Positions 24,241 to 32,227 of a DNA stretch of 32,227 nucleotides are shown in pieces. The DNA lies in assembly GCA_003566885.1 (NCBI GenBank), contig PXBO01000088.1:1-32227 (forward strand), in the 5' to 3' direction. The notes under the pieces are model-generated. The model had not been told where the DNA came from, searched no databases, and saw only the letters and a program-made list of their open reading frames with translations. This stretch comes from Opitutia bacterium (GTDB lineage Bacteria > Verrucomicrobiota > Verrucomicrobiia > Opitutales > T3Sed10-336). The translations under genes were made by a program, and so were the position numbers. Position 1 is the first letter of the stretch. Each line of letters begins with the position of its first letter.

Positions 24241-25425
24241 ATGTCCGAAAAAAAGAAAGTTGTCCTGCTGGGCGCCACCGGCTCAATCGGAAGCAATACG
24301 TTGGAAGTTCTGCGGGAACTTTCGGCAACCCTGGAACTGTACGGTATCGCCGGGAATACCCGGGAACGCGAACTCGGCGCCATCGCCCGCGAATTCTCCG
24401 TTCCCAGGGCGGTCCTGGCCGACGAAACGGCCTGGAGCCGCGCCAAAAAGGACGGCGCCTTTCCCCCGGACACCGAGGCGTCGTGCGGCGAGGACGCCCT
24501 GATCGACCTCGTCACCGACAAGCGAGCCGACATCATTTTGGTGGCCAGTTCGGGCACCTCGGCCTTACGTCCGACTCTGGCGGCCATTGAAGCCGGCAAA
24601 CCGATCGCTTTGGCCAACAAGGAACTCCTGGTGCTGGCCGGAAAATTCATCACCGTAGCGGCGAAACGAAAAAAGGTGCCCCTGCTGCCGGTCGACAGCG
24701 AACACAACGCGCTTTTCCAGTGCCTCGAAGGCCGGCGTTCCACCGAGGTGACCCGCCTGGTCCTGACCGCATCCGGAGGCGCTTTCCTGGACCGTCCCCT
24801 GAGCGAGCTGGACCGCGTGACCCCGGCAGATGCCCTGGCGCACCCGAATTGGTCCATGGGACCCAAGATCACCGTGGACAGCGCCACCATGGCGAACAAG
24901 GGGTTGGAAATGATCGAGGCCCACTGGTTGTTTTCGATGCCCTCCGACCGCATCGAGGTGGTCCTGCATCGCCAGAGCGTGATCCACTCGCTGGTGGAAC
25001 TGGTGGACGGTTCCATCCTCGCCCAGTTGTCCCCGCCCAGCATGACCTTCGCCATTCACCACGCCCTCACCTACCCGCGGCGCACCCCCACCACCCGGCC
25101 GACCTTGAATTTCGCCCAATCCCATCGGCTCGATCTCGAGCCCGTGCCCCTCGATCGTTTTCCCTGCCTCCGTCTGGCCCGCCAGGCACTGGAGGCGGCC
25201 GGAGTCGCGCCGGCGATCTTTAATACCGCCAACCAAACGGCAGTCGAAGCCTTTCTCGAGGGACGGCTCGATTTCCTGGAAATCCCCCGCTTGATTGAAA
25301 AAACCCTCGATCGGTTCGATAATTTTGAACCAAGAGGCCTGCAGGACGTTCTCAACCTGGAACAACTGGTTCGGCAAGAGACGACTGAACGCATCGATAG
25401 GAAAACATGGAAGAAAACTTCTTAA
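24241..25425 (+). CDS. dxr: 1-deoxy-D-xylulose 5-phosphate reductoisomerase
   Basis: Second step of the MEP pathway: rearranges and reduces DXP to 2-C-methyl-D-erythritol 4-phosphate with NADPH and a divalent metal; target of fosmidomycin. Start set at ATG 24241 (394 residues; MSEKKKVVLLGATGSIG), since the frame upstream has only a TTG at 24217 overlapping the cdsA stop. NADPH motif GATGSIGSNT is at 11-20. ALANKELLVLAGKF (about 123) and the metal site VDSEHNALFQCL (about 151) are intact. So are the flexible-loop and substrate block HPNWSMGPKITVDSATM, NKGLEMIEAHWLF (about 200-225), and HRQSVIHSLVELVDGS. The last 19 bp overlap rseP. Standard length and all catalytic residues suggest a working enzyme. 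Confidence 0.97.
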   Translation: MSEKKKVVLLGATGSIGSNTLEVLRELSATLELYGIAGNTRERELGAIAREFSVPRAVLADETAWSRAKKDGAFPPDTEASCGEDALIDLVTDKRADIILVASSGTSALRPTLAAIEAGKPIALANKELLVLAGKFITVAAKRKKVPLLPVDSEHNALFQCLEGRRSTEVTRLVLTASGGAFLDRPLSELDRVTPADALAHPNWSMGPKITVDSATMANKGLEMIEAHWLFSMPSDRIEVVLHRQSVIHSLVELVDGSILAQLSPPSMTFAIHHALTYPRRTPTTRPTLNFAQSHRLDLEPVPLDRFPCLRLARQALEAAGVAPAIFNTANQTAVEAFLEGRLDFLEIPRLIEKTLDRFDNFEPRGLQDVLNLEQLVRQETTERIDRKTWKKTS

Positions 25426-26854
25426 TCACACTGCTCTCCGGATTCTGGTCGATATTTCTGATCATTTTCTTCTTCGGAGCCTCCATCTTCGTACACGAAC
25501 TCGGCCATTTTCTGGCCGCCCGCCGGCGCGGCCTCAAGGTGGAACGGTTCTCGATCGGTTTCGGACCCAAGATTTTCGGCTGGAACCGCGACGGCGTCGA
25601 ATACCGGGTCTCCTGGCTGCCGCTGGGCGGTTATGTCGCCCTGCCGCAATTGGCTGACATGCAGGGGATCGAGGGCGAGAGCCAATCCGAAAAGCTTCCC
25701 CCGATCAGCTACTCGTCGAAGGTGATCGTTTCGGTAATGGGAGCGGTGTTCAATATCCTCTTCGCATTCGCCATGTCCCTGGTGCTCTGGGGGGTCGGAT
25801 ATCCGGCCGCAGTGGAACAGCAAACCACCACGATCGGGTTCGTCGCCCCCAGTCTGACGCTTCCCGGAGGGGAAGAATTCGAGTCGCCCGCCGCCCGGGC
25901 CGGCCTTCGTCCGGGTGATGTCGTTCGCGCCATCGACGGAAAGCAGGTGGATACCTTTACCGACATCCAACACGCCATCCTCATGGGTTCCGGTCGCGAC
26001 GCCGAAGGCAATCCCCTGGTAATGCTGAGCGCCGAACGCGACGGCGAGATGACGGACTTCCGTCTCTACCCCATCCTGGTGGGCCGGGATCGCCTGCGAA
26101 CCGTCGGCATCCAAGGCGCTCATCCGGTGATCGTGGAGGCTCTGACCGAAGGCTTTCCCGCCGAAGCCGCCGGGATACAGCGGGGCGACCGCATCGTTGC
26201 CATCGACGGTGCGGAAGTGTTCTCGCTCGGCCAAATCCAACAACACCTCCAAGCCATGGGCGAACAGGAGGTGATCCTGGCCATCGAAAGAAACGACCAG
26301 ACCTTCGAGGTCGGAATCGCCCCCCGGGAGGCCGTGGTCACCCGCGACGGAGATACCCAGTTCATGCTGGGATTCCGTCGGCAGGAAACGCGCACCCTCG
26401 TCTACCGCAATCCGGTCGAGCAGGTGGACCAGGCGCGCAAACGGGTCTTCCAGATGCTCGGCAGCCTGGTCAATCCGCAGACCGATGTCGGTTTGCGCCA
26501 CATGTCGGGTCCCGCCGGCATCGCCCGCATCATTCACTGGGCCGCGCAGGCCGATTTCCGGCTGGTGCTTTTTGTCATGGTCCTGATCAACGTCAATCTC
26601 GCCATCCTCAACCTGCTTCCCATTCCGGTGCTGGACGGCGGACATATCGTTTTCGCCACCATCGCGAAGCTGCGGGGGAAAAGCCTGCCGCCCAACTTCA
26701 TCGCCACCACCCAGGGCGTCTTCATGATGCTTCTGCTCTTCCTTATGCTGTACGTCACCTTCTTCGATCTCGACCGATGGTGGCATGACAGTCGCGATGC
26801 CCGCGAATACCGGGAAAGCTACATCGAACCGGTACCGGCCGATCCGGATCCCTG

Positions 26855-26855
<1 letters not shown>
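25407..26855 (+). CDS. rseP: Site-2 intramembrane metalloprotease, RseP type, with two PDZ domains
   Basis: Inner-membrane zinc protease that cuts transmembrane segments, classically of anti-sigma factors such as RseA, and clears remnant signal peptides. 482 residues. First membrane helix (about 12-36) carries the zinc-binding HELGH at 30-34; the third zinc ligand lies in NLLPIPVLDGGHI at about 400-412. Periplasmic tandem PDZ domains lie between, recognisable by AARAGLRPGDVVRAIDGKQV (about 165-185) and AEAAGIQRGDRIVAIDGAEV (about 250-272). The conserved membrane-loop segment YRVSWLPLGGYVALPQ is present. It overlaps dxr by 19 bp and its stop overlaps the ispG start by one base. No sigma-E or RseA-like gene is in the window, so its substrate is unknown here. 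Confidence 0.95.
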
Positions 26856-28900
<2,045 letters not shown>

Positions 28901-28956
28901 ACCAGCACGGGAGCAAGATTTACACGCCCCGTCATCAAGTTTTCGGACTTTCTTAG

Positions 28957-29015
28957 GTAGCGTCGCCGCTTGCGGCGGCCCTCCAGGCACAGGCCCGCGC
29001 AAGCGCGGACGCCAC
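28957..29015. repeat. Inverted pair of diverged REP-like elements (BIME-like) with compensatory changes
   Basis: Element A (28957-28980, plus) starts GTAG and folds with stem CGCCGC/GCGGCG around TT (28964-28977). Element B (28992-29015, read on minus) starts GTGG and folds with stem CCGCGC/GCGCGG (28995-29008). Aligned in the same sense, the 24-nt units share both flanks (GTxGCGTC and GGCC ends) and the GCTTGC centre. They differ at paired stem positions in a way that keeps both hairpins perfect. Eleven bases separate them. Located 57 bp after the ispG stop. Confidence 0.75.
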
Positions 29016-29102
29016 ACGATATTCACGGGTTTCCAAAATCTTAATCACCGCAAGAATAACAGGCTGTTTGACGGCAGCGCGTTTTCACGATAGAAATAAT
29101 GC

Positions 29103-29534
29103 ATGCCTATCTATTGTTTTGGAAAGTCGCTTTGGATATCCGTTCTGCTGCTCGCGACGGCTTCCGCGACCGGGGCTTCGGAAAGACTCCTGACCATTCT
29201 TGCCACCGACAACCAGGAAACGCAGATGATGGCCTTGGTTTTGACCACTCAGGCCCATAATCAGGGGGCGGAAGTAAACATCCTGCTGTGCGGCGAAGCC
29301 GGTTACCTCGCCACCGAAATTCAAGAATCTAAAACCTTCGCCCCCGCCGGACGAAGTCCTCGGGATTTGCTCCGAAATCTGCAGGCGAACGGAGTCAATG
29401 TTGCGGTTTGTGCGATTTTTCTTCCTCAACGTGAACTGGATGAAACCGCCTTGTGGGACGGCGTTACCGTGGCACGACCTCCCGAAGTGGCGGCGTTAAT
29501 GATGCAAAAGGATGTGAAACTCCTTACCTTTTAA
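29103..29534 (+). CDS. Exported DsrE-like protein
   Basis: Protein of 143 residues. Residues 1-26 look like a signal peptide (LWISVLLLATASATGA), so it should act in the periplasm, unlike cytoplasmic DsrE/TusD proteins. The body has the DsrE/DsrF Rossmann-like pattern: strand RLLTILATDN, a helix with QMMALVLTTQAHNQGA, strand VNILLCGEAGYLA, then LLRNLQANGVNVAVCAIFLPQR and the closing strand DVKLLTF. Two cysteines, C63 and C103, sit at the ends of the second and third core strands, where family members carry or position reactive sulfur. It is followed after 5 bp by an exported rhodanese gene, so a role in periplasmic sulfane-sulfur handling is likely but inferred. The initiation codon is ATG with no clear ribosome-binding site. 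Confidence 0.72.
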   Translation: MPIYCFGKSLWISVLLLATASATGASERLLTILATDNQETQMMALVLTTQAHNQGAEVNILLCGEAGYLATEIQESKTFAPAGRSPRDLLRNLQANGVNVAVCAIFLPQRELDETALWDGVTVARPPEVAALMMQKDVKLLTF

Positions 29535-29539
29535 AGACT

Positions 29540-30094
29540 ATGATCCCTGGAATACCATTTCGTGTCCTCCTTTTCGCGCTGCTCGCGGCGCCTCTTTTCG
29601 CAGAGGAGTTTGGCCTTACTCCGACTGAGACCTATGCCATTAAACAGGAACTCGGAGAAGAGGTTTTCTTTCTCGATGTTCGGGATCCGGTGGAAATTCA
29701 ATTCACCGGATTTACCGACGCCGTGGATCTGAACATACCCTTTCTCCTGGTGGACCGGACGGGGTGGTCCGAAGATGGGAAGGCCTTTCCCATGCCACGG
29801 AACCCACGGTTTCTTGCAGAGGTGGAAGCCGCGCTACTCGATCGGGGACTCACCCGGGAAGCCAAGATCGTAACCCTATGCCGGTCCGGAAGTGCCCGTG
29901 GGGAACCCAGCGCAGCCTACCTGCGGGAAAACGGTTTCCCCAACGCCTATTTTGTGTTGCACGGCTTCCAGGGGGATGCCGTCTCCGAAGGAGAGAATGC
30001 CGGGTTTCGACGGAAAAACGGCTGGCAGAACAGTGGGTTGCCCTGGGGGAATGAGCTGAACCCGGATAAGATCTACCGCCCCGAGAGGAGGTGA
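29540..30094 (+). CDS. Exported rhodanese-like sulfurtransferase
   Basis: Single-domain rhodanese of 184 residues with a signal peptide (residues 1-21, VLLFALLAAPLFA). ATG 29540 is chosen because the frame is open further upstream only by reading through the DsrE-like gene. The rhodanese fold is marked by EEVFFLDVRDPVEIQFTG at about 40-58. The active loop is CRSGSARG, with the persulfide-accepting Cys114 after the strand KIVTL, followed by SAAYLRENGFPNAYFVLHGFQGD. The loop is of the six-residue type seen in sulfurtransferases. The C-terminal NGWQNSGLPW is shared by a periplasmic rhodanese subgroup I recognise only by pattern. It is 5 bp from the exported DsrE-like gene, so the two are very probably co-transcribed and work on the same sulfur substrate. 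The donor is unknown. Confidence 0.85.
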   Translation: MIPGIPFRVLLFALLAAPLFAEEFGLTPTETYAIKQELGEEVFFLDVRDPVEIQFTGFTDAVDLNIPFLLVDRTGWSEDGKAFPMPRNPRFLAEVEAALLDRGLTREAKIVTLCRSGSARGEPSAAYLRENGFPNAYFVLHGFQGDAVSEGENAGFRRKNGWQNSGLPWGNELNPDKIYRPERR

Positions 30095-30134
30095 ATCCCA
30101 TGGATGGCGCCAGGTTCAGAGCTCGATTCGACAC

Positions 30135-30176
30135 CAATCGCTCTCGAACCATGTCGTTTTAGAGCGATAGCGATTG
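30135..30176. terminator. Possible bidirectional structure between convergent genes
   Basis: Inverted repeat CAATCGCT (30135-30142) and AGCGATTG (30169-30176), with an alternative inner pairing TCGCTCT/AGAGCGA (30138-30144, 30161-30167). It lies between the rhodanese (plus) and response-regulator (minus) stops. There is no proper T-run, so a terminator role is only suggested by position. Confidence 0.25.
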
Positions 30177-30291
30177 CCGAGGAAGCAAACGACCAGTTTT
30201 AGCTGTCACAACAAAGCGGAACGCTCTAAGTCGCGCAGAGATCCCAACCCTCACCACCCGCGGCCTTCCTTCGACGCCTTTTTCTTTAGCC

Positions 30292-31107
30292 CTACGTTTC
30301 CCGGTCGCTGATCTGTGCCATCCACCGGTGCGCCTGGCTGATGACCTCGCGACCGCTGGTCAGGCGGAGTTTTCGTTTGATGTGTTCCTTGTAGGAATCC
30401 ACCGTTTTCGGGCTCACCTTAAGACCGGCGGCGATTTCCGCTCTGGCCTGCCCTCGGCCGATCAGTTCGAACACCTCCAGTTCCCGGTCACTCAAGTCAC
30501 TGATCCCGGGCTGAACTGATTTTTTCCGTCCCAGGAACTTAAAGAATATATCCTCCCCAACGATGGAACTGACATGGAAGTTCCCCTTCAGAGCGGCCCG
30601 GATTCCGGTCAGCATCTTCTCCGCACTGTCGGTCTTGCTGATGTAGGCCAGCGCCCCCGCACGCAGCGCCCTCTCGGCGTATAGGGACTCGTCGTGCATG
30701 GAGAGGACCGCCACCAATACCCGGGAATTCTTCGAATGAAGGTTCTTGATGAACTCGATTCCATTGGGTCCCGGCAACGATATATCGACCAGCACCAAAT
30801 CCGGATCGGCTTTGTCAACCAGCTTAAGCGCCGAACGGGCTTCGCCGGCTTCACCGCAGACGATTAGGTCCCTTTCCCGGTTGATGATCTCCTTGAGTCC
30901 CTGGCGAAGAATGCGATGGTCATCAAGCAGGAGAATTCGACGCTGCCGCCTGGCATCGCTCCTTTTTCCTGACGCGGCCTTCGCTGGATTTCCGGAAACA
31001 GCTCTCTCAGGGTTTCCGCACTGGTGGCGTGCGGATTCATCTTCCTTCCCATCCGCCCGGCGGGGCTTCCAACTGCCGCACCGGGGAAATCGATACCCCG
31101 GTTCCAT
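30292..31107 (-). CDS. NarL/FixJ-type response regulator
   Basis: Two-domain transcription regulator, 271 residues from ATG 31107; TTG 31143 with an AAAGGA just upstream is an alternative. Residues 1-55 are an arginine-rich, low-complexity extension with no clear fold. The receiver domain (about 57-180) has acidic pair D62-D63 (RRILLLDDHRILRQG), phosphorylation site D108 in LVLVDISLPGPNG, and K158 in YISKTD. The C-terminal LuxR helix-turn-helix (about 202-262) reads SDLSDRELEVFELIGRG, AEIAAGLKVSPKTVDSYKEH, IKRKL. All receiver residues needed for phosphotransfer are present. No histidine kinase gene is adjacent in the window. It lies downstream of the small heat-shock gene on the same strand with a gap of 57 bp or less, so the two may share a transcript. 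Confidence 0.9.
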   Translation of the reverse strand: MEPGYRFPRCGSWKPRRADGKEDESARHQCGNPERAVSGNPAKAASGKRSDARRQRRILLLDDHRILRQGLKEIINRERDLIVCGEAGEARSALKLVDKADPDLVLVDISLPGPNGIEFIKNLHSKNSRVLVAVLSMHDESLYAERALRAGALAYISKTDSAEKMLTGIRAALKGNFHVSSIVGEDIFFKFLGRKKSVQPGISDLSDRELEVFELIGRGQARAEIAAGLKVSPKTVDSYKEHIKRKLRLTSGREVISQAHRWMAQISDRET

Positions 31108-31164
31108 GTAAGAAATAATAATACACGAAATCAGGAAAATCAATTCCTTTCGCCCGAAGGACGA

Positions 31165-31599
31165 TTATTTCAAAATGAGCAGAAAAAGGGTGTTTTCGTG
31201 GTAGGAAGCGCAGCATTCCTGGTCAGGGACAGGGCTCGGAAGGTCGATCAGCCGGCGAAACGATGCCACCTTTTCCGAGGTTCCATCCGACCCTCCCAGG
31301 CGCCGGAGACCGGATATCACCGCCGCATTCTCGCCGATTTCGATCACCAGCGACTCGGTTTCCAAACCGGCGATCGGAATACGGACTTCAAAAGCGTGCC
31401 CGAGGTCGTCAACCCGCGCCGGAGGACATCCGGCCCAGCCGGAACATTCGTCCCTCAACAGGTCGTGATCATGATTCTTAACTTTCCCGGAACGGGCTTT
31501 AAAAGGATGCTTTCCCGAAAACATGAATTCGCGCTTGAGTTCCCAATCGATAATGTTCGGCTCGATGCTGAAACCAAACCGGTCGCGGGCGCCTTTCAT
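31165..31599 (-). CDS. Small heat-shock protein-like (Hsp20/alpha-crystallin domain)
   Basis: ATP-independent chaperone candidate, 144 residues from ATG 31599, chosen because AAAAGGTGA lies about 8 nt upstream; a GTG at 31647 would add 16 residues. The N-terminal 65 residues are variable. The alpha-crystallin-like domain covers about 70-144: HAFEVRIPIAGLETESLVIE, ENAAVISGLRR, FRRLIDLPSPV and the closing ASYHENTLFLLILK, which follows the family pattern 'A.Y.nGvL.i.lPK'. The final proline-lysine is LK here, and the protein stops there with no C-terminal I-x-I/V extension, the motif that normally links dimers into large oligomers. The similarity is weak but covers the whole domain in order. The gene precedes the response regulator on the same strand. 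Confidence 0.65.
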   Translation of the reverse strand: MKGARDRFGFSIEPNIIDWELKREFMFSGKHPFKARSGKVKNHDHDLLRDECSGWAGCPPARVDDLGHAFEVRIPIAGLETESLVIEIGENAAVISGLRRLGGSDGTSEKVASFRRLIDLPSPVPDQECCASYHENTLFLLILK

Positions 31600-31826
31600 T
31601 CCGAAATCACCTTTTCGCCGGTATTTGTGTCCTTTCGAGCGTATCACAAATCACCTATAGCAAGAGGCGGTCGATCAAACAATCGGGAGCCTTCCCGGAG
31701 AAGAGATAGGGAATGTTCCCATGCCGGGCCAATCGGTGCGCGGGTTTCCGCAAAGCGTGAATTATCACATTCCGTTGCGAGGGTAGTTCTCGACAGCGAT
31801 CGTTACGGAAGTTAAACCCTTTCGGC

Positions 31827-32057
31827 ATGATACCCATGATGCGATGGATGGTTGCGTTGGGCTGTGTGATCGGTTTCAGCGGGTTTCTGGCGGCGGAGGT
31901 ATCGCCGGCGCAGGGGCGCAGCATCCGCGAGTTCGGGGTCTCTGCGGAAAATGAACCCGAAGAGAACGCGGCCCGGCTGCAGGCGGTCGCCTGTATCGAC
32001 AAATACGAGCGACCGTTCAATCTAACGATCGAGCCGGACGATCTTTGGGCCGAATGA
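31827..32057 (+). CDS. Small exported protein of unknown function
   Basis: Predicted precursor of 76 residues. Residues 1-23 form a signal peptide (MMRWMVALGCVIGFSGFLAA) followed by an acidic, hydrophilic mature part of about 53 residues, AEVSPAQGRSIREFG to LTIEPDDLWAE, with one cysteine. No family is recognised. The stop overlaps the start of the next gene by 4 bp (ATGA), which argues strongly that it is real and translated, and against the 138-codon frame on the opposite strand. It may be a small periplasmic subunit or partner of the membrane protein that follows. Confidence 0.6.
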   Translation: MIPMMRWMVALGCVIGFSGFLAAEVSPAQGRSIREFGVSAENEPEENAARLQAVACIDKYERPFNLTIEPDDLWAE

Positions 32058-32227
32058 AGAAGTCGCTCCAAAACGCCGTGCGCAGGCTAAAGTCGACTCC
32101 TGTGGTTGTCGCGTTGGGTGTTCTGGGTGCACTCCTGATCCTGGTGTTGCCGGTCGTACTGGTGTCGATCCTGGCGCGGGCGGAAGCGGAGCGGGAATAC
32201 CAGGCCAGGCTGGCCGAGTTGGAAGCC
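32054..32227 (+). CDS. N-terminus of a membrane-anchored protein (cut by the right edge)
   Basis: Fifty-eight codons are visible, open to the window end. A short basic leader (MKKSLQNAVRRLKS) is followed by one strong transmembrane helix at about residues 16-42 (VVVALGVLGALLILVLPVVL). Then comes a charged helical stretch AEAEREYQARLAELEA typical of a coiled coil or a signalling helix. The start overlaps the stop of the small exported protein, so the pair is coupled. Family cannot be decided from this part; a sensor or chemoreceptor-like anchor or a secretion-adaptor type protein would both fit. Confidence 0.65.
   Translation, partial: MKKSLQNAVRRLKSTPVVVALGVLGALLILVLPVVLVSILARAEAEREYQARLAELEA

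Noticed and set aside
25422-26786. 454-codon minus-strand frame opposite rseP
   Set aside because: Antisense of a complete site-2 protease; the translation is low-complexity Asp/His/Gly/Gln text.
31655-32071. 138-codon minus-strand frame
   Set aside because: It conflicts with the plus-strand gene 31827-32057, which has a signal peptide and ATGA coupling to the next gene. The minus-strand translation has no recognisable feature.

Overview
The window looks like the chromosome of a Gram-negative, moderately GC-rich bacterium, most likely Verrucomicrobiota, class Opitutae. This is inferred from gene content, not from a marker gene. The signs are the long three-domain form of IspG, the tight uppS-cdsA-dxr-rseP-ispG cluster, a very large secreted Ig/LamG protein with a 'DPDADGF..LVEYALGTDP' tail, a GH127-type glycosidase, and few clear Shine-Dalgarno sites. 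No tRNA, rRNA, CRISPR array, insertion sequence or phage gene was seen.

Layout. 1-7195 (minus strand) is a two-partner secretion locus: a giant TpsA exoprotein and, 35 bp downstream, its TpsB outer-membrane transporter, which runs off the left edge. The exoprotein carries 21 copies of a GHG-centred repeat, mostly 37 residues apart. They sit in two arrays inside a large internal duplication, and this is the most unusual object in the window. 7196-7934 is non-coding and mosaic-like. 7935-9554 is an ABC-F ATPase; convergent to it is a two-gene unit encoding an outer-membrane beta-barrel protein and a low-molecular-weight phosphatase. 11257-14843 is a sugar-type ABC import operon (binding protein, two permeases, no ATPase) ending in a hotdog thioesterase, with a LacI-operator-like palindrome upstream. 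15078-17450 is a secreted GH127/146-like beta-L-arabinofuranosidase candidate, and 17876-22450 encodes a 1524-residue secreted LamG/Ig-like mosaic protein that ends at a strong terminator.

22629-28900 is a compact envelope and isoprenoid operon: undecaprenyl diphosphate synthase, CDP-diglyceride synthase, DXP reductoisomerase, site-2 protease and HMBPP synthase. Two MEP-pathway enzymes are thus joined to the enzyme that uses their product to make the cell-wall lipid carrier. 29103-30094 encodes an exported DsrE-like protein and an exported rhodanese. A LuxR-type response regulator and a small heat-shock protein follow on the minus strand. Two small overlapping genes start at the right edge, and the last is cut off.

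Three intergenic spots (7808-7829, 14887-14953, 28957-29015) hold different short elements that share one design: a GGAG, GTAG or GTGG tetranucleotide followed by a GC-rich hairpin. Two of the three occur as inverted pairs. This is the architecture of REP/BIME elements mobilised by RAYT transposases elsewhere.
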